From: Alphaproteobacteria bacterium
GTDB taxonomy: Bacteria; Pseudomonadota; Alphaproteobacteria; Rhodobacterales; Rhodobacteraceae
Length of the DNA: 64,000 nucleotides
Assembly: GCA_030425145.1 (NCBI GenBank)
Contig: JAUHVK010000016.1
Location: 1-64,000, forward strand
Reading direction: 5' to 3'
Below are positions 40,757 to 48,974 of the stretch, piece after piece. The notes beneath the pieces were generated by a model that saw nothing but the letters and a program-made list of their open reading frames with translations, searched no databases and had not been told where the DNA came from. The translations under genes were made by a program, and so were the position numbers. Position 1 is the first letter of the stretch. Every line of letters starts with the position of its first letter.

Positions 40757-41650
40757 CTATTTCTCGTCCTTGGCCTTCTTGAGTGCCCGGATGATGTCGT
40801 AGTCCTGATCGGTCATCGCCACGAACTTGCTGGCATTGACGTTCTTGAGATACTCGCGACCGTCTTCGGTCTCTCCCAGCGTCAGGAACGCTTGTGTGAT
40901 GTTCTCGACCAACTCGTCACACAGCTTGCCGGAGACAACAAAGGGGTCCTGTGGAATCACGGGCGAGGACCAGATCACATTGAAGTCTTCCATCTTCACC
41001 AGACCCCGGTCGATCACGTTGTCCAGCCGGTGTGTTGCCACGAAAGCCACATCGACTTGGCCTTCGAAGACAGCCATAGCCGACAGGTCATGACCGCCGG
41101 TATAAACCACACGGGAAAACTCTTCCTCAAGCTCCTTGCCGATGACTTCAGTAAAGGAAACCCGCGGTAGCAGATTGCCCGAGGTCGAGGCCGGGTCGGT
41201 CAGACCGACGACCGTTCCTGGCAGGTCTTCAATTGTCTTGATCCCGGAGTCCGAGCGCGAGACGAGCACGGCCTTGTAACCGGGGCCATCCTCCTGGAAG
41301 TGGCCCTTGTGTTTCGCATAGGTCGCAAAGACCTTGAGCGAGGGGTCTCTCTCCTGTGCAATCACGTAGGAATAAGGACCGTGCATGCCGATGTCGACAA
41401 AACCGCCTAGCATTGCCTCGACCACCGACGCATAGGACGTTGGCAGGAAGAATTCGACATCCTTGCCGGTCGCTGCCTTGAGCTTGTTGACCATCGGCTG
41501 ATAGAGCGACAACTCCTGTGTCGTTTCTTCGGTCGGGATCATCGAGAAACGCAGGACATCGGGGTCCTTGCATTCCTGCGCTGCGACCATACCGCCGGTT
41601 GCGATCGCGATGCCGAAAATGGCGACTCCGATTGCGCTGTGTTTTGTCAT
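40757..41650 (-). CDS. phnD: phosphonate ABC transporter substrate-binding protein PhnD
   Basis: Periplasmic phosphonate-binding protein, 297 residues. A signal peptide covers about residues 1-24 (hydrophobic AIGVAIFGIAIATGGMVAA). The mature protein begins with CKDPDVLRFSMIPTEETTQE, the usual PhnD start, followed by VEFFLPTSYASVVEAMLGG, DIGMHGPYSYVIAQ and a SGNLLPRVSF loop. GAGGAGG precedes the ATG. The exact phosphonate ligand cannot be read from the sequence. Confidence 0.92.
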   Translation of the reverse strand: MTKHSAIGVAIFGIAIATGGMVAAQECKDPDVLRFSMIPTEETTQELSLYQPMVNKLKAATGKDVEFFLPTSYASVVEAMLGGFVDIGMHGPYSYVIAQERDPSLKVFATYAKHKGHFQEDGPGYKAVLVSRSDSGIKTIEDLPGTVVGLTDPASTSGNLLPRVSFTEVIGKELEEEFSRVVYTGGHDLSAMAVFEGQVDVAFVATHRLDNVIDRGLVKMEDFNVIWSSPVIPQDPFVVSGKLCDELVENITQAFLTLGETEDGREYLKNVNASKFVAMTDQDYDIIRALKKAKDEK

Positions 41651-41700
41651 TTGACTTCCTCCTCTTGAGATTTTGGCATTTTGCCTTCACTTCGTTCGGT

Positions 41701-42825
41701 TCATGCAGCTGACAGTTTTATGACGTCCTGCCGTGTCGCGGCGGCGAGGAAGTTCTCCTTGCTGCCGACAAAATTCTTCCCGCGCTCCCCGGCAAAAGCC
41801 TCGTCGACGATGGCCACACATTTTTCTGCGGGGACCCCATGATCGGCAAACCGTGTGCCGACATCCAGTCTGTTGAGGAACCGGGTCAACTCAACGGAAC
41901 CGGCCTCTAGGTCGTCGCCGAAGATTTCCTTGAGCGCCGCTTCGCGGAACCCGCCCATGCCAATGACCGAACTCAGCACGGTCGGCAGTGTGAACGAGCA
42001 GGCAATGCCGTGCTGCACCCCCCAGCCCAGCGTGATCGGGTAGGACAGGTTGTGGGCAATTGCCGTTTTTGTATTTGAAAACGCGAGACCTGCACACAAA
42101 GATGCTTCGGCCATATCACGGCGCAGATTGGCATTGCCCAGATCGCGCAACAGCTTTGGCAGCGCGTCAATTATCAGCCTTGCGGCGGCAACGGCGTGCC
42201 GCGCGGAGACAGGGTTCGCGTTGACGTTCCAGATGCTTTCGAGCGAATGCGACAAGGCGTCCAGCCCGGTAGCCATCGTAAGCCCGTAGGGTTTGCCCAA
42301 CATCAGTTCGGGGTCGACAAAAGCCGTTTCGGGGTAGAGGCGCGGGTGGGCGAGCGAGTATTTCTTGCCCTGCGCCTCGTTCCAGACAGTCGCCCAGCAT
42401 GTCACTTCGCTGCCCGTACCGGCGGTCGTGGGGACCGCGATGATGGGCAGGAAGGAAAACGCATCGGCACCTTCTTTCGTTTCGAGGAATGTCGCAACTC
42501 GATCAAAGGACCCGCCGGCTGCCGCAAATACCTTGGCAGAATCGATGACCGATCCGCCGCCCAGTGCGACAATCACCTCGATTTCATCAAGTCCGGCAAA
42601 TTTGGCTGACTGCCGACGGAGCAGTTCATAGTCGGGGTTGGGAGCAACGTCTTCGATCGTCAGTACCGGCGCCCCGGCTTGGCTCGCCAGGGTGTTGGCC
42701 AACTCGGGGAAAGGTGAATCTGGATAGGTGACCAGAGCATACCGACGGCCGCCGATCAAATCCGCGAGAGAGCGGAACTGCCCATCTCCAAAGATCACTT
42801 TCACCGGGTTTTGATAGTTCCACAT
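41701..42825 (-). CDS. iron-type alcohol dehydrogenase in the phosphonate operon
   Basis: Group III (iron-dependent) alcohol dehydrogenase, 374 residues. The coenzyme loop is ALGGGSVIDSAKVF; metal ligands are the Asp and His of GLDALSHSLES and the His residues in AIAHNLSYP and GVQHGIACS. It is first in the operon, ahead of phnD, and divergent from the LysR gene. Related enzymes interconvert phosphonoacetaldehyde and 2-hydroxyethylphosphonate; oxidation of that alcohol would feed PhnY and PhnA directly. That substrate is an inference from context. Confidence 0.85.
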   Translation of the reverse strand: MWNYQNPVKVIFGDGQFRSLADLIGGRRYALVTYPDSPFPELANTLASQAGAPVLTIEDVAPNPDYELLRRQSAKFAGLDEIEVIVALGGGSVIDSAKVFAAAGGSFDRVATFLETKEGADAFSFLPIIAVPTTAGTGSEVTCWATVWNEAQGKKYSLAHPRLYPETAFVDPELMLGKPYGLTMATGLDALSHSLESIWNVNANPVSARHAVAAARLIIDALPKLLRDLGNANLRRDMAEASLCAGLAFSNTKTAIAHNLSYPITLGWGVQHGIACSFTLPTVLSSVIGMGGFREAALKEIFGDDLEAGSVELTRFLNRLDVGTRFADHGVPAEKCVAIVDEAFAGERGKNFVGSKENFLAAATRQDVIKLSAA

Positions 42826-42895
42826 AGTCGCCCTCGTTGCTCAGTTCGGCCGCCAGATTCAGCATGTTTCCGAACCATGCAGAGTAGAAAGGTAT

Positions 42896-42914
42896 TAAAC
42901 AAATTGATTGTTTA
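42896..42914. promoter_or_regulatory. operator-like inverted repeat in the LysR/phosphonate divergent promoter
   Basis: TAAACAA-ATTGA-TTGTTTA is a perfect seven-base inverted repeat with a five-base centre, lying 24 bases before the lysR start codon and 70 bases from the alcohol dehydrogenase gene. AT-rich dyads of this size are typical LysR binding sites. The surrounding TATCTATATAC may contain the lysR -10 region. Confidence 0.55.
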
Positions 42915-42937
42915 GATGCTATCTATATACTGAAGCT

Positions 42938-43810
42938 ATGCTTAGATCAGAACTCAGAGCCTTTGATGCTGTTGCCAGAAACAACGGGTTCTCCCGTGCC
43001 GCAAAGGCTCTGAACGTCAGCCAGCCAACGCTTTCGACACAAGTCAAAGCGCTGGAGCAAAGATACGAGATTGAACTGTTCAATCGCGTTGGAAGAAGCG
43101 TGCGATTGACCGCACCGGGCAAGGAATTGTTTGAGGCCACGACGCGTCTTATGCAGGCTGAACGGGACGCGACCGAGCTGCTTGAAAGTTATCAGGGGCT
43201 CCACAGCGGGTCGCTGAATCTTGCCGCGGTCGGGCCATTCCACGCGACAGACATGATTGTCGCGTTCAAGAATGCCTATCCCCTCATCGGTGTCGAAGTC
43301 CGCTTTGGCAATTCCGTACGATGCTTCGAACGGATTCTTTCCTACGAAGCGGATGTCGGTATCATCGCCGAGGTTCCCGCGGACAAGCGGGTCACCACTT
43401 TACCATACAGTACTCATGAGGTCGTCGTTTTCGTCAACGCCCACCATCCTTTTGCATCTCGTACTGAAATCGAATTCTCCGAATTGGCGGGTCAGAAGGT
43501 CTTGCGTCGGGAGCCGGGATCAACCACCCGAATGGCGATTGAGAGTGCCCTAATGGAACGCGAAATTGAAACCGAAAACATTCTCGAACTCGGAAGTCGC
43601 GAAGCGATCTGGAAAGGTGTGGAGCAAGGATTGGGCATCGGCTTTGTAGCTGATTTCGAGTTCGTGCCCCATCCAAACCTGCGGGCCGTTCGTATTTCAG
43701 ATATGGATGTCCGCACCAAGTATTTTCTCGCCTATCTGACGGAAAGGTCTAGCTCCAAGCTGATCGCCAACTTCTGCAAGGTGGCATTGGATCTAGTTGG
43801 TGAGGCATAG
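42938..43810 (+). CDS. LysR-family regulator of the phosphonate operon
   Basis: A 290-residue LysR-type activator. The N-terminal helix-turn-helix is ELRAFDAVARNNGFSRAAKA and NVSQPTLSTQVKALEQR; the effector domain starts near residue 90 (LNLAAVGPFHATDMIVAF) and ends with GVEQGLGIGFVADFEF. The start at 42938 is the one where the family similarity begins. It is transcribed divergently from the phosphonate operon with a dyad between them, so it almost certainly controls that operon, perhaps in response to the phosphonate or an intermediate rather than to phosphate starvation. Confidence 0.88.
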   Translation: MLRSELRAFDAVARNNGFSRAAKALNVSQPTLSTQVKALEQRYEIELFNRVGRSVRLTAPGKELFEATTRLMQAERDATELLESYQGLHSGSLNLAAVGPFHATDMIVAFKNAYPLIGVEVRFGNSVRCFERILSYEADVGIIAEVPADKRVTTLPYSTHEVVVFVNAHHPFASRTEIEFSELAGQKVLRREPGSTTRMAIESALMEREIETENILELGSREAIWKGVEQGLGIGFVADFEFVPHPNLRAVRISDMDVRTKYFLAYLTERSSSKLIANFCKVALDLVGEA

Positions 43811-44214
43811 CTGATCCCAAGCAACTTTGAGTGTGAACGTCACGTGAGTGAGACACCTATCGATGATCCAGAGCAAGACTAAGCGACCAGTGCAGTTCAA
43901 ACTGAAGGAAAACACACGTGAATCCATTCTGATCTAGTGGTACCGCAAAGGATCGGCGGCAGGGTTGTCCGGTTCTCGCTGATCTGTTCCGCTAGCGGCG
44001 AAGTTTCGGCCCGAGTTCGGACGAATCGACACCAGCGAATGTCCCATCTGGTGACGTCTGCCGCGTTGCGATACGACGAGTTCTGCAAATGCAAGCGTAT
44101 AGTGTCAGCAATAGCTGCAACTGCACAAGTCCGGATTGTCCCGCATCTATCCTCTTCAGCTCGGGCGCCACGAAGGTCCGGTCCTGAGATTTTTCGCAGT
44201 AGATGGCTTTGAAG
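43811..44214. other. 404-base non-coding junction after the phosphonate block
   Basis: No gene is supported; the open frames have no ribosome site or family resemblance. It carries the repeat copy at 44104-44148. Together with 13717-14106 it brackets the two catabolic blocks. Confidence 0.5.
44104..44148 (+). repeat. dispersed repeat, copy B
   Basis: It starts GTCAGCAATAGC and continues through AAGTCCG, TTGTCC and GCATCT, the same order as the minus-strand reading of 13917-13960. About four of five positions match by eye. It is inverted relative to copy A. Confidence 0.5.
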
Positions 44215-44547
44215 TTAGTCTGCGAACACCGGTCTTGCCGACGCGAGCCTCATCCAGTCCCGACTGCCGAATGCGACGAGAGCGAGATAAACAATTCCGG
44301 TATCTAAATCCGGTTTGAATACGATGGTCAGTCGGTGACCTGCGCCGCCATGGCGCACGAGCCATCCGTCCAGCTTGCCGCTGAGGCGAGCACCGGATTT
44401 TGGGTTTTCGGCAATTTTCTGGATAACGGCATCGATTTCATCGAGCCTTCGGCTTGCTGCAGCGACGTCACCGTCGGTCACGTCGACAATATGATCAACG
44501 ATACCGATAAGGTCCCGTTCAAAGAACGGATGCCTGATAAAACGCAT
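44215..44547 (-). CDS. RelE/ParE-superfamily toxin
   Basis: A 110-residue basic protein: MRFIRHPFFERDLIGIVDHI, then ASRRLDEIDAVIQKIAENPK, and the beta-sheet part RHGGAGHRLTIVFKPDLDTG ending with VAFGSRDWMRL. This is the ParE/RelE fold of type II toxins, acting on gyrase or on translating ribosomes; which one cannot be told. The start at 44547 is fused to the antitoxin stop (TGATG). Confidence 0.8.
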   Translation of the reverse strand: MRFIRHPFFERDLIGIVDHIVDVTDGDVAAASRRLDEIDAVIQKIAENPKSGARLSGKLDGWLVRHGGAGHRLTIVFKPDLDTGIVYLALVAFGSRDWMRLASARPVFAD

Positions 44548-44822
44548 CAGGTCTTCTGAGCCATCGCCGCAAGATGGGCCCGCGCGCCTGCGGTGACGTC
44601 TGAGGCTTCGCCGACGGGTTCCCATTGGTCGAGTGGGAGAGACAGGCGGCGTTCCAGTTCTGCCTCAAACAAAGACCGTTCACGATCCCGCTCTGCCTTG
44701 GCCTTCGCCAATTCACCCGAGACCGCCGCGCTCATGTTCGGGTACTCGCCCGCTTCAACCAGCTCCTTGGCGAAAGTGTAGGCCGTGTCGGTAAAGCTGA
44801 CAGATTGCTTTTGAACGCTCAT
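44547..44822 (-). CDS. ParD-like antitoxin
   Basis: A 91-residue partner of the adjacent toxin. The N-terminal VSFTDTAYTFAKELVEAGEY followed by PNMSAAVSGEL is a ribbon-helix-helix-like region as in ParD; the C-terminal part is helical (AKAERDRERSLFEAELERRL). AAGGAG lies before the ATG at 44822. It probably represses the operon with the toxin. Confidence 0.78.
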   Translation of the reverse strand: MSVQKQSVSFTDTAYTFAKELVEAGEYPNMSAAVSGELAKAKAERDRERSLFEAELERRLSLPLDQWEPVGEASDVTAGARAHLAAMAQKT

Positions 44823-45380
44823 GGCAGACTCCTTGGTGCTCCAGTAGACTACCAAGTATTGCAATGTCTGGCAAGCTGTGCAGGCCGGCAAGGCGTAGTG
44901 CGTCGATAGCCTTGCGGCCTCACCGCAGCGTCGCACCCAGGCCCCCGGTTTACCCGCCTCGCGAGCACGTCCCTCCCCGGCCGCTCCGCCGGATTGCACT
45001 CTGGTCTGTTTTGGCCCGAGGCCGAAACGATCCCGCCGCTGCATCCGTCTCCCGCGTCCGGTCGGGCCGCTTGCCTGCTCGTGTCGGGCAAACCTACCGT
45101 CAAAACACACACACATGAGTGCGGAAGCATATCCTCCGGATGGCCCCCAAATCAGCCCGCGTCAAGGATCGCAAAACTTTTCGGCGAGGACGGGGCCTGT
45201 GGCTTGGGGCGGTCCCGTGCGTGAGCGCGGGCCTGTGTCAGTTGCTGCGCGTGGAAAACTTTTGCGCCCGGCAAGCCGGCGGCTGCGCTGTCCCTGACCT
45301 GGGCAGATTCGGAAACCAGGCATTCGGCCATGCCCCCACACTCACGTGGTGGCCTTGGAACCGAATACTGGAGACCAGAC
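44823..45380. other. 558-base region between the toxin-antitoxin pair and the DUF2493 gene
   Basis: Apart from the antitoxin promoter near 44832-44874, no gene is supported. The open frames are typical of GC-rich non-coding DNA (arginine- and proline-rich, no ribosome site). A CA-rich tract (ACACACACA) lies near 45105. Confidence 0.45.
44832..44874 (-). promoter_or_regulatory. promoter and operator of the toxin-antitoxin pair
   Basis: On the minus strand TTGCCA (44869-44874) and TAGTCT (44846-44851) are 17 bases apart. An inverted repeat CTTGGT (44832-44837) / ACCAAG (44851-44856) overlaps the -10 box and the start of transcription, as expected for an autoregulated pair. Confidence 0.5.
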
Positions 45381-46300
45381 ATGGCTTACGACCAAGCGAA
45401 CACTTACGAGACCATCGAACTTTTCGGGCTGACCGAGAAGGACGCACAGCTCCCGATCCCGGAAGATCACGTCCTGACCGACCGCATCATCCGCGAGAGC
45501 TTCGAGGCTCTGCTTGGTCAGTTGCGCGGGACCGGGCTCGAAGCAGAAATCGAACCGCTGGCCCATGGGCTCGCGACGATCCTGCAGCGCCGCAAGGTGG
45601 CGCTCGGCAAGGAGGTCGACCGCACCGCCGACAAGATCGGCGCGCTGGCAAAATCCCACGACGGATCGGAGATCGCCGAGACCGCGCTCGAAGAAGCGCA
45701 GGCGCGCTTCCTGCAGTTGCGCGAGATCGTCGGCGCCATCGAGGTGATGAGCGAGGCGGCGGCGGAATGCTACGAGATCGAGACCAGTCACGCCTTCATC
45801 CCGGCAGCGGGCTCGCGGGCGAGCGTTCGGGCGCAAGAGACCGGGGCGGTCTTCGAGGCGCGGCAGCTCCTCGAGCAGCACGACCGCGAGACTGCCGAGA
45901 AATCGAAAGTCGAGGGGGTGCTCCTGATCGTCTCAGGCGCCACCGACTGGACCGATGTCGATGTGATCTTCAACACGCTCGACAAGGTTCGCGAACGGAT
46001 CAAGCAGAACCGCAACCAGGAGATCTTCCTCTGCCACAAGGGTGGCAAGCACGGGGCGGAAATGATCGCCGCCCGTTGGGCGCGCGCCCGCGGGATAGCG
46101 CAGGCGCGCTTTGATCCGCGCATGGGCGGGCGGCTCCGTTCAAGTGCAACGACGAAATGCTGGACGACATGTTCGCGGCCACAGGCGTCGTGCTCTTCGG
46201 CGGCAACGGGGTCGCGCTGAACCTCGGGCAGAAAGCGGAAGCGAAAGGCCTGACAGTCATGCGGGTTGCGGACCCGGCGAAGACGGCGTCGCAGGAGTGA
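45381..46300 (+). pseudogene. DUF2493 plasmid protein, interrupted by a frameshift
   Basis: A gene of the DUF2493 family, unknown function, common on Rhodobacterales plasmids. The intact part runs from MAYDQANTYETIELFGL through the helical middle to the DUF2493 core (LLIVSGATDWTDVDVIFNTL, NQEIFLCHKGGKHGAEMIAA) and RFDPR near 46123. There a short deletion changes frame: the expected end (CNDEMLDDMFAATGVVLFGG, then GQKAEAKGLTVMRVADP) continues in another frame to a TGA at 46300. Translated as is, the protein ends with an unrelated tail at 46220. A sequencing error is possible; if real, the gene is inactivated. Confidence 0.75.
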
Positions 46301-46401
46301 ATTGAGAGGGTCGCCTTCGGGCGGCCTTTTCGTCATGTCTCATGGACGTGGTGGTGCCCTCTCGTCCATTTTGCCTAGCAATTTTATTTTTTGATAGGTA
46401 T

Positions 46402-47451
46402 ATGCATGCCAAGCAAAACCTGAAATTGATAGGCATGATTTCTCTCAGCAGTATCGCAATGAGCGCCTACACCGATCTGGTACGGCTCCTGAAGGATGAC
46501 GCCTTGTCCGGTGTTCAAGGCAAGCCAACGCTCAAAGAGCGCGGCGACAAGGCCTATTGGTACGCCGCGCGACGCGTCGGAACGGAGATGCGGTTCATCT
46601 ATATCGGCGAGGACAGTGACGAGACGCGTGCGCGCATCGACCGGATTGAGGAGCTGCGCGCGACCGCCAAGGATCGGCAGGCGGAACGGTCTCGGCTTGT
46701 CCGCCTCTTGCGCGCCGAAGGCATGACACCCACCGACCGGGCAACCGGGTCCATCCTGTCTGCGATGGCCGCGGCCGGCACCTTCCGGTTGGGTGGCACC
46801 ATCGTCGGGACAAACGCGTTCCGGCTCTATGAAGGTGAGCTTGGCATTCGCCTTCCCCTGGGCGGTACGGCCAACACCGGCGACATCGACATCGCGCAGT
46901 TCGAAAAGCTCAGCGTGGCGTTGCAAGATCAGGTTGACCCCGGTCTGGCCGAGACCTTCTCGGCGCTCAAATTTGATCCCTTACCGGCTCTTGACCAAGG
47001 TCAGACTTGGCGATGGGTCCAGGGTGGCAGCGGCCAGTTGGTCGAGTTTCTGACACCTGCGTCCGGGGATGAAACCACACGTGATCTGCCAGCCTTGGGC
47101 GTGAATGCCCAAGGATTGAACTATCTGAACTTCCTGATCGCTGAGCCGATCCATGCGGCGGCGATCTATCGATCCGGCATTCTCGTGCAGGTGCCGCGCC
47201 CGGAGCGCTATGCAATCCACAAACTGATCATTGCCGACCGGCGCCGCGACGGAGCAGGGAGCCTCAAATTGGCGAAGGACCGGGAGCAGGCCGCGTTCCT
47301 GATTGAGGCGATGGCCGAGGACCGGCCCGATGATCTTGCCGGTGCCTATGCCACCGCCATGGAGGTTGGACCGCGCTGGCGAGAGCATCTTGGTAACTCG
47401 TTGAAGCGGATGCCGGAGACGAAGGCGGTCCTTGAGAGCTTGGGCACATAA
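46402..47451 (+). CDS. GSU2403-type nucleotidyltransferase-fold protein
   Basis: A ~350-residue protein whose central part matches the GSU2403 nucleotidyltransferase-fold family: SAYTDLVRLLKDDALSGVQG and RYAIHKLIIADRRRD near the C-terminus, with GTIVGTNAFRLYEGELGIRL in the middle (the Gly-Thr loop in place of the usual G-S of nucleotidyltransferases) and TGDIDIAQFEK, which supplies the two Asp residues. The start is uncertain: ATG codons at 46402, 46435 and 46459 are all possible and none has a strong ribosome site; family members usually start near the last. Related proteins act in abortive-infection or toxin-antitoxin systems, but no function can be assigned. No partner gene is adjacent on the same strand. 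Confidence 0.7.
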   Translation: MHAKQNLKLIGMISLSSIAMSAYTDLVRLLKDDALSGVQGKPTLKERGDKAYWYAARRVGTEMRFIYIGEDSDETRARIDRIEELRATAKDRQAERSRLVRLLRAEGMTPTDRATGSILSAMAAAGTFRLGGTIVGTNAFRLYEGELGIRLPLGGTANTGDIDIAQFEKLSVALQDQVDPGLAETFSALKFDPLPALDQGQTWRWVQGGSGQLVEFLTPASGDETTRDLPALGVNAQGLNYLNFLIAEPIHAAAIYRSGILVQVPRPERYAIHKLIIADRRRDGAGSLKLAKDREQAAFLIEAMAEDRPDDLAGAYATAMEVGPRWREHLGNSLKRMPETKAVLESLGT

Positions 47452-47484
47452 TAGTCGAGTTGAAGACGCTCGGAATCCACCCAG

Positions 47485-47805
47485 CTACTGATCTGCCGCT
47501 CTCAGGATCGCATGCCAATCCTGCCCTGCTCCCAGCACGCGCAAAATAACCAACTGATCTCCTTCGACCCGATAGATGATCAGATGCTCAGCACTGGGAT
47601 GAATGCGCACAGGCGGATCGAATTCTGGGCGCTCACGGGCCATCTCCGGCATGAAAAGCAACCGATCAAAGGTATCTTCTATGATATCGGTGTAGCGATC
47701 GGCCTGCGCCATCGACCATGCCTGCGCCGTATAAAGCCAGATGTCTTCCAGATCGCGTTGGGCTGCTGGCGTCAGCCGGTAGGCGATGGGATTACTTGCG
47801 GACAT
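47485..47805 (-). CDS. parE: ParE-family toxin
   Basis: A 106-residue RelE/ParE-fold toxin: IAYRLTPAAQRDLEDIWLYT, AQADRYTDIIEDTFDRL, then RIHPSAEHLIIYRVEGDQLV and the conserved ending ILRVLGAGQDWHAIL. This is a classic ParE pattern, likely a gyrase poison. The start at 47805 overlaps the antitoxin gene by 14 bases. The frame remains open upstream, but the family similarity starts at this ATG. Confidence 0.9.
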   Translation of the reverse strand: MSASNPIAYRLTPAAQRDLEDIWLYTAQAWSMAQADRYTDIIEDTFDRLLFMPEMARERPEFDPPVRIHPSAEHLIIYRVEGDQLVILRVLGAGQDWHAILRAADQ

Positions 47806-48037
47806 GTTTCTCCCGCATCCGCGCCTTGAACGTTTTGAAGTCGAACGGCGCGGGGTCACCGCTCTTGAGGCCTTCATCGATCGCTTGCTGCAAAGCTTCG
47901 ATCGCTTGAGCGCGCTCTTGGTCACGGCGGATGAGGTGGCGCACATAATCGCTGGTATTGCTGAAGCTGCCATCCTTCAGGCGTGCTTCAACCCAAGACT
48001 TCATCGGATCGGGAAGAGATACATTCATAGTGGCCAT
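47792..48037 (-). CDS. parD: ParD-family antitoxin
   Basis: An 81-residue ribbon-helix-helix antitoxin: MNVSLPDPMKSWVEARLKDG, FSNTSDYVRHLIRRDQERAQ, AIEALQQAIDEGLKSG and a basic tail (FKTFKARMREKHVRK). AGGAGG lies seven bases before the ATG at 48037; an in-frame ATG at 48064 would lie inside the operator region. Confidence 0.9.
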   Translation of the reverse strand: MATMNVSLPDPMKSWVEARLKDGSFSNTSDYVRHLIRRDQERAQAIEALQQAIDEGLKSGDPAPFDFKTFKARMREKHVRK

Positions 48038-48052
48038 AGCAATCCTCCTTCT

Positions 48053-48089
48053 TGGTATAGGCATATCATGGAATACCAGATTTTGTCAA
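48053..48089 (-). promoter_or_regulatory. promoter and operator of parDE
   Basis: On the minus strand a perfect -35 TTGACA (48084-48089) is followed by a weak -10 (GATATG, spacer 16). An inverted repeat TGGTAT (48053-48058) / ATACCA (48073-48078) overlaps it, a good ParD binding site for autorepression. Confidence 0.55.
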
Positions 48090-48720
48090 AAAATATGGCA
48101 AACCTTGCCACATCCGCAGCCACCTTGAGCTTTGCCCGTGCGTCGAAGTGCGGAGGCTATCCCGGCAATGTTGTCTGTGACCAGAAGCTGTGTCGGGAGT
48201 TGCTATTGGCGTGGCCCTTTCTTCGTGTCTCATGGAGCGCGTCGACGCGTGATCGGCAGCTCACGGCGTCCAGCACCGTCATCGCTCTACCCGGTTCGTC
48301 AGAGTGCGGCCTATCCGCATCGGTGCGGGCTTGGCATCGTGCGCACCTCACCCACATCGTCACCAGCGCAAGACGCGAGGGGTCGAGACGTCGCACATGA
48401 GGCTGAAGACCTGCACGTCCCTCGGGTGGTGTTTCGGAACATCTCATCAAAGCGGGCGGGCTCCGTCAGCACTCCGGCCAGGCTTGGCGGGACACGGACG
48501 CGGATGGTGGCGTCGGCGTGATGGCAAGGATCATCCGGATCACTCCTTTTTGCTCATAGATGTGGATCGCATGGGGTCGGCCCAATCGTGCCCTGCACTT
48601 CGCTTCGGCAAGCACAAATACGGCTTCCACGGCGGAGCCGCGGACCCTCCGCATTTGCGCTTGCGACCGGGCCTCTTTCCCCGTGCTGGCAGCTCCCCAT
48701 CGCAATAAGGAGTAACCCAA
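48090..48720. other. ~630-base region without a supported gene
   Basis: Nothing recognisable is encoded on either strand. A minus-strand frame around 48466-48600 contains RLGRPHAIHIYEQKGVIRM, which looks somewhat protein-like, but it lacks a start, a ribosome site and any known match. It may be decayed plasmid sequence. Confidence 0.4.
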
Positions 48721-48927
48721 ATGACCAACCACTACGTCGCCACCGTCCCCGTCAAGTTCACCGACACCGATGGCCAGGAGCGCACCCGCTTCCAACGCGT
48801 GGGTGCCATGTTCCGCAACACCCGCAACGGGGATGGCTCGGAGTTCTTCAGCCTCAAGCTCGACTTCCCGGTCGCGGTCTCGGAGCTGGTGATGTTCCCA
48901 CCGAGCGCGAAAGATCCCCAGGACTAA
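48721..48927 (+). CDS. small conserved plasmid protein, 68 residues
   Basis: Short soluble protein of unknown function: VATVPVKFTDTDGQERTRFQ, RVGAMFRNTRNGDGSEFFSL, KLDFPVAVSELVMFPPS. The regular beta-strand pattern suggests a small barrel. AAGGAG precedes the ATG. It lies upstream of the oriT and mobilisation genes, where such small proteins are often found. A GC-rich hairpin (48944-48974) follows the gene. Confidence 0.65.
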   Translation: MTNHYVATVPVKFTDTDGQERTRFQRVGAMFRNTRNGDGSEFFSLKLDFPVAVSELVMFPPSAKDPQD

Positions 48928-48943
48928 ATCCTCTGACGAGGAT

Positions 48944-48974
48944 GGGCCGCCTCATGACGATCTTGGGGCGGCCC
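48944..48974 (+). terminator. hairpin after the 68-residue protein gene
   Basis: GGGCCGCC (48944-48951) and GGCGGCCC (48967-48974) form an eight-base stem, extendable by two pairs. No T-run follows, so termination is likely weak or factor-dependent. Confidence 0.4.

Noticed and set aside
45119-46114. A 331-residue plus-strand frame overlapping the DUF2493 gene
   Set aside because: It is arginine-rich and out of frame with the DUF2493 match, so it is an overlapping shadow frame.
48466-48795. A 109-residue minus-strand frame with a protein-like segment
   Set aside because: Its start lies inside the well-supported 68-residue plus-strand gene, there is no ribosome site, and no family could be named; at most it contains a decayed fragment.
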